This document shows, one piece after another, positions 52,764 to 62,035 of a DNA stretch of 64,000 nucleotides (its first letter is position 1; the number at the start of each line of letters is the position of its first letter). The notes below the pieces were generated by a model that saw only the letters and a list, made by a program, of their open reading frames with translations, had not been told where the DNA came from and did no database searches. A program made the translations under genes and the position numbers. Origin of the DNA: Paenibacillus sp. SC116 (GTDB lineage: Bacteria > Bacillota > Bacilli > Paenibacillales > Paenibacillaceae); NCBI RefSeq assembly GCF_024733555.1, contig NZ_JANIOF010000007.1, forward strand, positions 1 to 64,000. Direction: 5' to 3'.

Positions 52764-54008
52764 TTAGTCTTTATATGGATCGAACTCGTCAGCGCCAGCC
52801 ATACAAACCCCGATTGGCTTTAATACGTGCATCACATCAATCGTGTTTCGATGCGCATCCAGTACCGTCTGCAATTGGCGGTAAACGAATGGACTTTCAT
52901 CCGTACCTGCCCCTCTTAGCTCAACGCCACATGCACGCACAGCCTGATTCATTTGAGCAGATGTAATTTTGCCGCCAGAACGTTTGCGTGTACGCCAATT
53001 CATTTTTCCTGCCGCTTCTGTTCGACTCATAATCCGGCCCGCTCCGTGGACGGTACTATAAAACGAATCACGATTCTCCTCGGTATCCTTGCCACGTACA
53101 ATGACCGAAATATCACCCATACTGCCGCCAATAAAGCCCAGCTGACCTGGCGCGGAAGGTGTCGCTCCTTTACGGACAACGACCGTATCGCGCCCGTCAT
53201 GCGTTTCACGCCATGCATAGTTATGATGATTATGCACCTCAAAGTCCGCTTCCGCACCTAGTATGGACAATATCTGGTCCATCACATAATCACGGCCTGC
53301 ATAAGCATATCGTCCAGCCAACCGCATGGCGCGATAATACATGTCTCCAAGCTCATGTTCTAACTCTAATAGAACAGGCGGCTGATCCATTTTCTCTCCC
53401 GGGGCCTTTGCGAAAAACTCACGCCCCGCCGCCAAGTTAATGAATCCACTGGCCGTCCGATGTCCGAAGCCACGGCTTCCAAAGTGATTGCCCATCCACA
53501 AACGTCCCGTTTCTGTCTCCTCGAACAAATCGACGAAATGATTGCCGCTGCCCACTGTGCCGAGCTGCGAACGAGCCAATGCCAGCAGCTTGTCATGCTC
53601 CTGCTGTCCGATTGCTCGATAAACAGCCCAATCCGGATCATCAAACAACTCATGATCCACTCGCTCGTTATTTACACGCCCTACACCGAACGAAATCGTT
53701 CGAGCAATCCGGTCCATCACTTCTGAAATACGCGGCAGGACATCAGATACCATTAAGTTCGTTCGCACTGCCTTATTACCGCATCCAATATCGTAACCGA
53801 CACCTGACGGGGAAATTTGTCCGTCATAGACGACTACACCGCCAATCGGCTGGCTATATCCTTTATGATGATCAGCCATAAGCAAAGACTGAACCACTCT
53901 TCCTGTCTCTGCACAAGTTTTCGCTTGTGACAAAGCTCCCGCATCTGGTTCTCCCCAGACACGGACTCCGTCAATCGTTTGATAATTTTTATTACTGCTT
54001 GCTTCCAT
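52764..54008 (-). CDS. rtcB: RtcB family RNA ligase, second paralogue
   Basis: A 414-residue RtcB protein. Such enzymes join 2',3'-cyclic phosphate or 3'-phosphate RNA ends to 5'-OH ends using GTP and manganese. Metal and catalytic sites are present: DIGCGN (Cys ligand), GSGNHF, NHFGSRGFGH, HNHHNYAW and the guanylated His in TVHGAGRIMSR. It is shorter than the first paralogue (414 versus 483), like the RtcB2 type. ATG at 54008 is preferred since the longer frame overlaps the middle gene; GGGAG lies upstream. Third gene of the operon. Confidence 0.88.
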   Translation of the reverse strand: MEASSNKNYQTIDGVRVWGEPDAGALSQAKTCAETGRVVQSLLMADHHKGYSQPIGGVVVYDGQISPSGVGYDIGCGNKAVRTNLMVSDVLPRISEVMDRIARTISFGVGRVNNERVDHELFDDPDWAVYRAIGQQEHDKLLALARSQLGTVGSGNHFVDLFEETETGRLWMGNHFGSRGFGHRTASGFINLAAGREFFAKAPGEKMDQPPVLLELEHELGDMYYRAMRLAGRYAYAGRDYVMDQILSILGAEADFEVHNHHNYAWRETHDGRDTVVVRKGATPSAPGQLGFIGGSMGDISVIVRGKDTEENRDSFYSTVHGAGRIMSRTEAAGKMNWRTRKRSGGKITSAQMNQAVRACGVELRGAGTDESPFVYRQLQTVLDAHRNTIDVMHVLKPIGVCMAGADEFDPYKD

Positions 54009-54042
54009 GTTAGTATCGGCACTCCCTATTGCAAAAATTTGA

Positions 54043-54768
54043 TTACGAACAGTCACGCTGCAGTTTAAATTGTAACGCATCCAATGCTAAATTCACCGTC
54101 TGTTCAGACTCTTGCGATTCCCATCTGTTTCGATCGGCAACGATGCCAAACTCCGCGTTTGGCAGTTCATAATGCTGTATAGATACAGATTGCGCAGCTG
54201 ACATCGACTTCATTACAGATGCTGCTTGTATTTCCTGTGAACGAAGCATCTCTAACTTGCTCGTCATCGTCGAAGCGTTCTGATCACAATCGCTCAAGTT
54301 CACTCGCTCCATAAACCGAACAAGCGATTCCTCGTTTTCTACCAAACAGAGGCTTTCATGATCAATGCGATCATCTCTCCATACGGGGATACGAACAAAA
54401 GCTACTCGATCCTTAGGGTAAACGAACAACAAGTTGCGTGAAGAAGGCGTAAGTTGAATTCGGGATGTTCTGCGATCCCCCTTTTCATCAGCTACGACCG
54501 TCCATTCTTTTGCCTCGAAAACATCAAATACTCGTGCCGCACATTCTACACTTTCATTCCCCGAGCGTACATCAGCGTCTAGCTGTTTCCATACAACATC
54601 CTCTTGCCCATGGCTGGATACGATCGACCATGTACGTCCGAATCGTTCTTTCAATAAACCTTGAATCGCCTGTACCGCCTGTGCGTAGCGTTCAAATACC
54701 GTTAATCCTGCTTCAAACAAAACTAAAACCCGTTCATCAGGGTGTTGTGCATGTAAATTTGTACTCAT
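54043..54768 (-). CDS. Unknown protein between two RtcB genes
   Basis: A 241-residue soluble acidic protein, mixed alpha/beta, with no recognised motif. It has no GGQ sequence, so it is not the PrfH release factor often paired with RtcB2. At 241 residues it is also unlike archease. The C-terminal half is rich in Ser, Gln and Met (ASVMKSMSAAQSVSIQHYE). AAAGGAG within the end of the first rtcB gives its ribosome site, and only 4 bases separate the two genes, so it is co-expressed. A role as partner, adaptor or nuclease in RNA repair is a hypothesis. Confidence 0.7.
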   Translation of the reverse strand: MSTNLHAQHPDERVLVLFEAGLTVFERYAQAVQAIQGLLKERFGRTWSIVSSHGQEDVVWKQLDADVRSGNESVECAARVFDVFEAKEWTVVADEKGDRRTSRIQLTPSSRNLLFVYPKDRVAFVRIPVWRDDRIDHESLCLVENEESLVRFMERVNLSDCDQNASTMTSKLEMLRSQEIQAASVMKSMSAAQSVSIQHYELPNAEFGIVADRNRWESQESEQTVNLALDALQFKLQRDCS

Positions 54769-54772
54769 ATGA

Positions 54773-56224
54773 TTAGGCTCCTTTTAACGCTGCCAACGGT
54801 TGGCATACTGCTACTACTTCAGCAAGCCCTGCGCCGACAACACTCTCGATTATATGTTCAACATTTTTATATGCTTGTGGTGATTCATCAACGATACTTT
54901 CCAGCATCGGTTGGTTAACTACGATCTCGTCTTCCTTGCCAACTTTTAGCGAGGCAGCAAACTCATCCACCGTCACTAGCTGCTTCGTCGCACTGCGCGA
55001 ACGAACCCGGCCAGCCCCGTGGCAGATCGAATAATAATTGTCGCTGCCGCCATCACGTCCTACCATCAGATAAGAGCGGCTGCCCATCGATCCCGGTATA
55101 AGCGCTGGATGCCCAGTCTCCGCATATGGCTTCGGATTATCTGGATGATGCGGCGGCAGGGCAAGTGTAGCCCCTTTGCGATGTACGAACATCCTCCGAC
55201 CTTGATGCACTTCTTCCCATGCGTAGTTATGCATGAGATCGTATAGCGTCCTCATCTCGACCTTAGTCCCGAATACATCTCGAAAAGCTTCACGAATGCC
55301 ATATGCGATTAAATGCCGATTCACGACTGCGTAGTTCAACGCTGAGTACATCAAGTTCACATACGATTGTGCAAATGGATGCTCCAACGGCGCAAATGTT
55401 AATCTCGGATCTGGCGTTCCTTGACCAGACGCACGCATCCATTGGCTCATTGCTTTAATGCCATGCTCACTAACCGCTCCGCCCCACGCTCGCGACCCAG
55501 AATGGATCATTATAACGACTTGCCCGTCAAACAATCCCCATGCTTCTGCAACGTCCCGATTATGCTCAGCAATCTCGATCGCCTGAACTTCGGCAAAATG
55601 ATTGCCGCCACCAAGCGTGCCTAGCTGCCTATGCGCTCGATGCCATATCGGCTCAGGAATTTCATCCAGCATCTTTTCATCGAAGGAAAATCTGCCGCAT
55701 TCAAGGTGCGTCAAGGATGTCGTCTTCTTAGGCGTATAAATGTCCGGCACGTATTTGTTTGGCAGACCGTGTACTCCTTTTTTCAACACATGTTCCAATC
55801 GGATATCCGAAAAATGGCCGCGTTCATGCATGTTCAAAGGCACGTATTTTCCCATTCGTTTAATCAACTTACGCCGCACCTTTACGTCTTTCAATTCATC
55901 ACGATGCATATTCGTCAAATGTACACGCATACCGCAGCCGATATCGTTACCGACAATGGAAGGCGATACATAACCATTCTCAGCCTCCCATACCGCTGTC
56001 GTACCGATGCACGTTCCAACGCCAACATGAACATCTGGTGTATAGCTCATGTAAGAAGCATTAGGAATCAGTAAATTGTTATTTGCCATTTCAAATACTT
56101 TTGCAGGAAGCTCCACAAATAGAGGTTCGCTGGCATACACGTGCAATTCTCCTGCTGGAAGTGCGATCGTTCGATAATATGAATCCTCTGTCTTAGAAGT
56201 TATAGTTGTATTCCATGTATTCAT
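54773..56224 (-). CDS. rtcB: RtcB family RNA ligase, first paralogue
   Basis: A 483-residue RtcB protein. Active-site elements are complete: VGNDIGCGMRV (Cys ligand), GTLGGGNHFAEV (His), IMIHSGSRAWG (His), LMHNYAWEEVH (His) and the guanylate acceptor His in SICHGAGRVRSRS. Likely substrate: broken tRNA or rRNA with cyclic phosphate ends. ATG at 56224 is chosen; a GTG ten codons upstream is the alternative, and the AGAGG lies between them. Heads the rtcB-unknown-rtcB operon, directly behind a terminator-like hairpin. Confidence 0.9.
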   Translation of the reverse strand: MNTWNTTITSKTEDSYYRTIALPAGELHVYASEPLFVELPAKVFEMANNNLLIPNASYMSYTPDVHVGVGTCIGTTAVWEAENGYVSPSIVGNDIGCGMRVHLTNMHRDELKDVKVRRKLIKRMGKYVPLNMHERGHFSDIRLEHVLKKGVHGLPNKYVPDIYTPKKTTSLTHLECGRFSFDEKMLDEIPEPIWHRAHRQLGTLGGGNHFAEVQAIEIAEHNRDVAEAWGLFDGQVVIMIHSGSRAWGGAVSEHGIKAMSQWMRASGQGTPDPRLTFAPLEHPFAQSYVNLMYSALNYAVVNRHLIAYGIREAFRDVFGTKVEMRTLYDLMHNYAWEEVHQGRRMFVHRKGATLALPPHHPDNPKPYAETGHPALIPGSMGSRSYLMVGRDGGSDNYYSICHGAGRVRSRSATKQLVTVDEFAASLKVGKEDEIVVNQPMLESIVDESPQAYKNVEHIIESVVGAGLAEVVAVCQPLAALKGA

Positions 56225-56280
56225 AAATATGTTTTCATTCCTCTCACTAAACACCGATAATCTGTTGTGCGCACATTAAA

Positions 56281-56312
56281 AAAGACCGCAGACTCCTCCG
56301 TCTACGGTCTTT
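56281..56312 (-). terminator. Terminator-like hairpin B in front of the RtcB operon
   Basis: AAAGACCG-c-AGAC pairs with GTCT-a-CGGTCTTT (56281-56293 / 56300-56312), followed on the minus strand by TTTTTTAA. It ends 57 bases before the rtcB start, leaving little room for a promoter after it, so it may work as an attenuator. Confidence 0.7.
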
Positions 56313-56397
56313 TTATTCCTATAAAGGCAGGATTATCCACCTTTATTCCACACACTTAATCATCCTCGATGAAAAAATGTCATAGGAACATATAAAA

Positions 56398-56424
56398 AGA
56401 CCATAGACTTCTCGTCTATGGTCT
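56398..56424 (-). terminator. Terminator-like hairpin A, near copy of hairpin B
   Basis: AGACCATAGAC pairs perfectly with GTCTATGGTCT (56398-56408 / 56414-56424), followed on the minus strand by TTTTATATG. It closes the 41-codon gene. Its arms share the AGACC-x-x-AGAC pattern with hairpin B. Confidence 0.75.
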
Positions 56425-56533
56425 CATGATAATCCGTTCATGTTCTGCTGAAGAACAGCTTAATTACAGGTTATCATTCTTACCTTATCGAGTAAGAATT
56501 CACCCTCTACTAAGCGGCACTACTGCGCACCGA

Positions 56534-56659
56534 TTATTCCGTCGAGACCGACGAGAAATATGTGAATGTATGCGGTTGAAGGTTGCCTTGAGCGCGATCT
56601 CGCAGCCAATTACCAGCACCTTTATCATTTCTGAGTTCATTAAACATTAGCATCATCAT
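56534..56659 (-). CDS. 41-codon small gene upstream of the RtcB operon
   Basis: A short frame beginning ATGATGATG with AAAGGAGG 11 bases upstream. The product is a soluble basic/aromatic peptide (FNELRNDKGAGNWLRDRAQG, then QPHTFTYFSSVS). No family recognised. The stretch after the stop contains further small hairpins (ATTCTTAC/GTAAGAAT, GTTCT/AGAAC). It could be an independent small protein or a leader peptide for the operon behind it. Confidence 0.5.
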   Translation of the reverse strand: MMMLMFNELRNDKGAGNWLRDRAQGNLQPHTFTYFSSVSTE

Positions 56660-56732
56660 TTTTTCGTCGGCCTCCTTTCGTGTAATATGGATTTATCATA
56701 AAGCGGTATTCCAAACATTGTCAACCCTAATT

Positions 56733-58115
56733 TTAAAAAACAGGTTTTGACCCATCTCTCTGGTCTACATGTTCTGGGCCACTATGCTGTTCCTGACTCG
56801 AAATTGACGATTGGGTTTTTCTTTTACTCCCTGTGCCTGTCAACCATTTACCATACGGCATGCGCTCCATCATTTTGGATAAGAACAAGGAGCCTGCCGC
56901 TACTGCAATCCACGTTAATATCGTCACGATAAAATGCTGCCCTTCCAGCATCAACGTTCGCGTCCACAGGGCAACCCCTGACAATACAAGTGCGTGTACT
57001 AAATAAGCAGGGAAAGAGTACGATCCAATCCATTTCAAACAACGGTACAGCATACCTTGGCGTTTTACGATATTCAGCGCAAGCGCGTACAGAAGCAGCA
57101 TCTGTGAAACAGCCAATATCGCAATAGACGGTTTCAAATACGTCGAGATATTTACATTTACCGGCTCCACACCACCTGCAAACAAACGATAACTGCTGTA
57201 CAGATACGCAGCACCAAACACTAGCGCACTCCACGGCAGTACACGTTGAATCCATCGCCGCCACTCAGGGAGACGGTACGCACAGAGAATGCCCATTGCA
57301 ATATAGAGTATATACATGCCTAAAAACATTGTACGGTGCCCCAATATATATGCTGCTCCCCCACTCGCATCAGACGTCCATCCGGGTGCAATACGGTAAG
57401 ACCAATCCATTAAGGCTAGATAAAGAAGGGCGATCCCTATCATCAACAATACGATCCATCGCTTGCCTAACTTCATTCCCTTTTCCAACGTTATTGCACG
57501 TATTTCCGTTTGTACTTTATGTACAATTTTGAGCAACCAAGGAAAGAGAAGATACAATTGGAATATCATTAAAATAAACCATAGATGATACCCATATGTC
57601 GGGTTAACAAACTGCTGCAATATTTTCGTCCAGCCATCTAAAGTGAACATATCTCCTTGCAAAATAAATGCGCAATAGATCAAGGTCCATAATGCGAATG
57701 GGACAAGCAGACCCTGTGCTCGTCGCTTCAGAAAAGTGCCGTATTTCGCAGCGGAATGACGGCTATAAAATAAAAGGACGGTTGATATGAATACGAAAGT
57801 CAGCGTACCAAATCTCGTAAAGTGATAGAGTAGGCTGATTAAAATCGAATCGGTCCGATTGATATCTTCACGGACGATATATTCACCAATGCTGTGCTGC
57901 AGCACAATTGCTAAAAAGGCGAACGCTCGTAGTATCGTGAGCTCTTCTATTCTTTTTTTCGACGTAGACGATGTATGGTTAGGTACAACATCTGTATTTG
58001 CACTTTTCTTATCTTTTTCGTGTTTCTCGAAAGGAACAGCCTCTACTTCTGTGGTCTCGTCCATCACAGCAATCGTATTCATCGTTGTCTTCCCTTGCAG
58101 GTTCGATTCGGTCAC
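56733..58115 (-). CDS. Membrane acyltransferase (acyltransferase 3 family)
   Basis: A 460-residue protein. A hydrophilic N-terminus (1-55) is followed by about ten membrane segments. The family signature is ELTILRAFAFLAIVLQHSIGEY (in part; the conserved R and H are present), then GYHLWFILMIFQLYLLFPWLL and YSFPAYLVHAL. Such enzymes O-acetylate surface polysaccharides or other envelope molecules. GTG start at 58115 with GAGGTG 5 bases upstream. Monocistronic; the 41-codon gene follows 73 bases downstream. Confidence 0.85.
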   Translation of the reverse strand: MTESNLQGKTTMNTIAVMDETTEVEAVPFEKHEKDKKSANTDVVPNHTSSTSKKRIEELTILRAFAFLAIVLQHSIGEYIVREDINRTDSILISLLYHFTRFGTLTFVFISTVLLFYSRHSAAKYGTFLKRRAQGLLVPFALWTLIYCAFILQGDMFTLDGWTKILQQFVNPTYGYHLWFILMIFQLYLLFPWLLKIVHKVQTEIRAITLEKGMKLGKRWIVLLMIGIALLYLALMDWSYRIAPGWTSDASGGAAYILGHRTMFLGMYILYIAMGILCAYRLPEWRRWIQRVLPWSALVFGAAYLYSSYRLFAGGVEPVNVNISTYLKPSIAILAVSQMLLLYALALNIVKRQGMLYRCLKWIGSYSFPAYLVHALVLSGVALWTRTLMLEGQHFIVTILTWIAVAAGSLFLSKMMERMPYGKWLTGTGSKRKTQSSISSQEQHSGPEHVDQRDGSKPVF

Positions 58116-58266
58116 AGATTCACCTCATTGTCACGTTATCCATATAACAGCTTCGTGCATAATGTTATCGCTATAACCTGAAAACGAGATGAAAGAGGCA
58201 TAAAGAAAGATTCATTAGCATCCATTTCTGCCGAATTTATAAGACAATTCTATTTTCTCAAACAAA

Positions 58267-58302
58267 AAAGCCATCAATCAAGCTGTACTGATTGATGGCT
58301 TT
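58267..58302 (-). terminator. Terminator after the single-domain serine hydrolase
   Basis: AAAGCCATCAATC (58267-58279) pairs perfectly with GATTGATGGCTTT (58290-58302); TTTTTTGTTTG on the minus strand. Confidence 0.88.
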
Positions 58303-58349
58303 AACACTTTAACTCCACTACGGATAGCTAGTTCATTTTTATAAACCCT

Positions 58350-59564
58350 CTACTTGGAGTCTACTGATCTGAACTCCCCTTCGAAAATCTCTAGTAAATT
58401 GGCCTGTTCCTCATTCACATCATTATCGAGTATGTTCGTGCTCACCGCCAACACATGATCTCCCCCTACAAGACCGCCAGCTATCGTAGCAAATCCATGA
58501 ATGCCCCCACTATGTCCCCAAATCGAAGTACCACTTGCTAGCTTTGTTTCATAAATGCCCAGTCCATATTTCCCAACAGGCGTATCAACCCCCGTCAACA
58601 TTTGCTGCAAAGATTCAGCCTTCAATAACTTGCCTCCTAATAAGGCACTGAAAAACGTATTCAAGTCAGCCGTTGTCGAAATCATATCACCCGCTGCATC
58701 TCCCCATGAAGGGTTTAACTCTGTCATATCGATAAACTTGCCGTTCTCTTTAAAGTACCCTCTTGCATGCTGATCCGGAATATAGGAAGAGCTTCCCGGT
58801 ATAGATGTATCGTTTAGCTGAAGCGGATCAATGATGCGCTTCTTAATTTGGTCCGCATAGGTTTCACCTGTCACCTGCTTAATAATAAGTCCCGCTAAAA
58901 TATAGTTCGTATTTGAATAACTCCAATTCGTTCCTGGAGCGAATAATGGTGCTTCACCTAATCCTTTACGGACAAGCTCTTCAGGTGTATATCCATGATA
59001 TGGATTCTTCACTATACTATCTCTTATAAATGATTGCGATGTGTAGTTCGCAATGCCACTTGTATGATTCAATAACTGCTGAATCGTAATCTTCCTGCCA
59101 TCATAGCCATTTCCTTGCACAACACCTGGCAGCCATTTCTCTACAGAGTCATCCAAGTGGAGTTTCCCTTCTTCGGCTAGCTGTAAAATAACAGTGGCTA
59201 CAAACGTTTTCGTCACACTACCAATTCGGAAATGGAAGTCCGCCTTCACCTGCCGTGTATCATGTATGCTCGCTTCCCCTGATGCGTAAGCCCACCGCTC
59301 TCCATTTTTCATACCCGCTGCAATGATGCCTGGAATGTTCTTATGATTAGCAAGACGATCAATAACTTGCTTAACGGAGCTGTTTACTTCAATTGCTGAG
59401 CGATTGGATTGCTGCTGCAAAGAAGTTTGGATTCCTTGTGTCTGCTGGGATGCTGTCTTATCCGGCTGGGCTTGTACATTTCCTTGCATTGGCAGCAGTA
59501 GTGCTGCAGCCGCAATCATTGTCGTAACCGTCAACATTTTAAATTTATAGCGATTTAATTTCAT
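58350..59564 (-). CDS. Secreted beta-lactamase/PBP4*-type serine hydrolase, single domain
   Basis: A 404-residue protein with a signal peptide (about 1-32, AAAALLLPMQGNVQA) and one class C beta-lactamase-type domain. The catalytic triad of motifs is S116-x-x-K119 (SVTK), YSN in SYSNTNY and HSG in WGHSGGIHG. Such proteins act as D-Ala-D-Ala carboxypeptidases, D-aminopeptidases or esterases rather than true beta-lactamases. GGAGGAG precedes the ATG. It belongs to a tandem group with the next two genes and differs in having a single domain. Confidence 0.88.
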   Translation of the reverse strand: MKLNRYKFKMLTVTTMIAAAALLLPMQGNVQAQPDKTASQQTQGIQTSLQQQSNRSAIEVNSSVKQVIDRLANHKNIPGIIAAGMKNGERWAYASGEASIHDTRQVKADFHFRIGSVTKTFVATVILQLAEEGKLHLDDSVEKWLPGVVQGNGYDGRKITIQQLLNHTSGIANYTSQSFIRDSIVKNPYHGYTPEELVRKGLGEAPLFAPGTNWSYSNTNYILAGLIIKQVTGETYADQIKKRIIDPLQLNDTSIPGSSSYIPDQHARGYFKENGKFIDMTELNPSWGDAAGDMISTTADLNTFFSALLGGKLLKAESLQQMLTGVDTPVGKYGLGIYETKLASGTSIWGHSGGIHGFATIAGGLVGGDHVLAVSTNILDNDVNEEQANLLEIFEGEFRSVDSK

Positions 59565-59755
59565 TGTTTCTCCTCCATATTTTCATTGTCTAGAAGAGGC
59601 TGCCTCCTACTTAGCTCCAAGTAACTTAACTTCGAAATAGGAGGCATTTTCTCCACTAGCCTATACCGATCCTTCCAAGGGTCGTAGACATATACACATA
59701 TTCATGAATTACATTCATATTCACATGAAAAGTTTATTCTTGAGGGAATAAGGAT

Positions 59756-61978
59756 TTAGTTGTTGAATTCAGTCGTAAGTACATTGCTCATATTCTCGTT
59801 AAATGCTTTTATTAACTCATCCGAATTCGGCTGTGAGTTCATATTCATAGCCATAATGTGCTTGCCATCAGACGTTCCAAGTAGCATACTTAGAAATCCA
59901 TGAATTCCTCCATCATGACCCCAGAGTACCTGACCATTTGGGAGTTTCGTTTGATAAATACCCAATCCATATGTTCTTCCACTTTCATTCACAACCGTTA
60001 ACATCTGCTTCAGCTGCTCTTCCTTCAATAGCTTGCCGCCGAGCAACGCAGACAAAAATGTGGACAAATCCTTTCCTGTTGAAATCATATCTCCTGCTGC
60101 ATTCGCAATGGTTGGGTTCAGTTCTGTAATATCTACCAACGTTTGATTGTGTGTGATATATCCTCTTCCATGCTTAGATCCCGGTATGAGAGTACTGCTG
60201 CCTGGCAAGAAAGTATCATTAAGATGGAGCGGCTCTATGATGCGTTTTTCAATTTGTTGATCATACGTCTCGCCTGTTACTTTTTTAATAATTTGGCCAA
60301 GCAGCACATAGTTCGTATTGGAGTATTGGAAGTCAGTTCCGGGCTTGAATACCGGCTTTTCTTTCAGTCCCATCGCCACTAGCTCTTCTGCTGTATAGGT
60401 ACGCTGTAAAAGCTCTAGGTTAGTAGGGTCTTTAAAAAGAACGCTCGTATAGTTATAAATGCCGCTTGTATGATTGAGAAGTTGACGAATCGTAATTTTA
60501 CTGCCGTCGTAACCATTGCCCTGTACAACTCCTGGGAGCCATTTCTCTACGGAGTCATCCAAATTAAGTTTGTTCTCCCCAGCTAACTGAAGCACGACAG
60601 TCGCTACAAATGTTTTCGTAATACTGCCAATACGGAAACGCGCATCAGACTCCATTTTGCGTCCTGTCTTAATATCAGCCTTGCCAGCTGAGTAACCTTG
60701 GAACTTGCCGTGATTGTATGTCACTGCTGTGACACCTGCAATATCCAGATTCGTGAAGTTATCAATGAGCTTCTGTACTCGCTCAACTTTGGAAGCAACT
60801 CCACCAAATTGTTCTGCAATGATATTCACATGATGAAGGGCATCTGAATCCGAAAGTAAATTTGTACTTAAAGCTATTACATGTTCACCGCCAGCGATCC
60901 CTCCTGCCATCGTAGAGAATCCAGGCAGATTTCCACCGTGTCCCCAGAAGGAAGTTCCATTAAGCAGTTTCGTTTCATAAATACCGAGTCCATATTTTCC
61001 AAGAAGGGGGGCTTCAACCGTTGTCATCATTTGCTTAAGTAACTCTGGCTTTAATAATTTTCCACCTAGTAGTGCACTGAAAAAGGTATTCAAATCATCT
61101 ACCGTCGAGATCATATCCCCAGCTGCATTTGCCCATGAAGTATTCATTTCGGTTGTGTCCAAAAGCTTGCCTTCAAGCTTGTAATATCCTCTTGCATGAG
61201 GACTAGGAAGATGTGTAGAGCTGCCTGGGACTGAGGTTCCCTTAAGCTTTAAAGGATTAATGATACGTTTCTTAATCTGCTCTCCGTATGTTTCGCCTGT
61301 TACTTTTTTAATAATAAGTCCCGCCAGCACCGTATTTGTGTTCGAGTACTCCCAGCTTGAGCCTGGCGCAAACGAAGGCTTTGCGCTAATGCCTGCACGA
61401 ACAAGATCATCAGCTGTATAGTTTTTGTTCAAGCTCGATTGAAGACCTTTCATAAAGGACTCATTTGCTGTATAGCTCGCGATTCCACTCGTATGATTGA
61501 GCAACTGACGGATCGTAATTTTGCTTGCGTCGTATCCATTACCTTGCACAACACCCGGCAACCATTTTTCAATGGAATGATCCAAATTGAGTTTGTTTTC
61601 ACCTGCTAATTGAAGAATGACCGTCGCTACAAATGTTTTCGTCGTACTTCCGATTCGAAAGTGAAAATCTGTCCTCACTGGGGTTTTATCATGGATAGTT
61701 GCTTCACCTGAGGCGTAGGACCACTTTTGACCATTCTTTGTAACACCAACGATGACCCCTGGAACGTCCTTCTGATTAGCAGCTTGATCGATGAGCTTTT
61801 TGACGGAGCTTCGATTGTCATGAGCGTCAGCCACTTGCTTATTAGTAGAATGCTGCGAAGTTTGCTGTGCTGCATTCACGTTCTCCGCGTGAAATGTTCC
61901 TTGCACTGGCAGAAGCAAGGTTCCTGCTAATAATGCGGATAAAGTAATCATTCCTAATTTATAGCCTTTAAACTTCAT
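59756..61978 (-). CDS. Secreted serine hydrolase with two tandem beta-lactamase-type domains
   Basis: A 740-residue protein: signal peptide (about 1-32), domain 1 (about 57-390) with S111-x-x-K114 (STTK), YSN and HGG, and domain 2 (about 400-735) with S452-x-x-K455 (SITK), YSN and HDG. Both domains keep all three catalytic motifs, so both may be active. The domains resemble each other and those of the two neighbours. ATG at 61978 has AAGGAGG 7 bases upstream. Only 57 bases separate it from the next gene upstream, so they are likely co-transcribed. Confidence 0.87.
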   Translation of the reverse strand: MKFKGYKLGMITLSALLAGTLLLPVQGTFHAENVNAAQQTSQHSTNKQVADAHDNRSSVKKLIDQAANQKDVPGVIVGVTKNGQKWSYASGEATIHDKTPVRTDFHFRIGSTTKTFVATVILQLAGENKLNLDHSIEKWLPGVVQGNGYDASKITIRQLLNHTSGIASYTANESFMKGLQSSLNKNYTADDLVRAGISAKPSFAPGSSWEYSNTNTVLAGLIIKKVTGETYGEQIKKRIINPLKLKGTSVPGSSTHLPSPHARGYYKLEGKLLDTTEMNTSWANAAGDMISTVDDLNTFFSALLGGKLLKPELLKQMMTTVEAPLLGKYGLGIYETKLLNGTSFWGHGGNLPGFSTMAGGIAGGEHVIALSTNLLSDSDALHHVNIIAEQFGGVASKVERVQKLIDNFTNLDIAGVTAVTYNHGKFQGYSAGKADIKTGRKMESDARFRIGSITKTFVATVVLQLAGENKLNLDDSVEKWLPGVVQGNGYDGSKITIRQLLNHTSGIYNYTSVLFKDPTNLELLQRTYTAEELVAMGLKEKPVFKPGTDFQYSNTNYVLLGQIIKKVTGETYDQQIEKRIIEPLHLNDTFLPGSSTLIPGSKHGRGYITHNQTLVDITELNPTIANAAGDMISTGKDLSTFLSALLGGKLLKEEQLKQMLTVVNESGRTYGLGIYQTKLPNGQVLWGHDGGIHGFLSMLLGTSDGKHIMAMNMNSQPNSDELIKAFNENMSNVLTTEFNN

Positions 61979-62035
61979 AGGTTTTCCTCCTTGTTTTGGC
62001 ACACATTTGAATAAAGGTAGAGTACCGTTTGTGAT

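Noticed and set aside
54043-54768. PrfH release factor or archease between the rtcB genes
   Set aside because: No GGQ motif, and length and composition differ from archease.
59602-59650. Hairpin GCCTCCTA/TAGGAGGC between serine hydrolase genes as a terminator
   Set aside because: The T run is on the plus strand only, where no gene ends; on the minus strand no T run follows.
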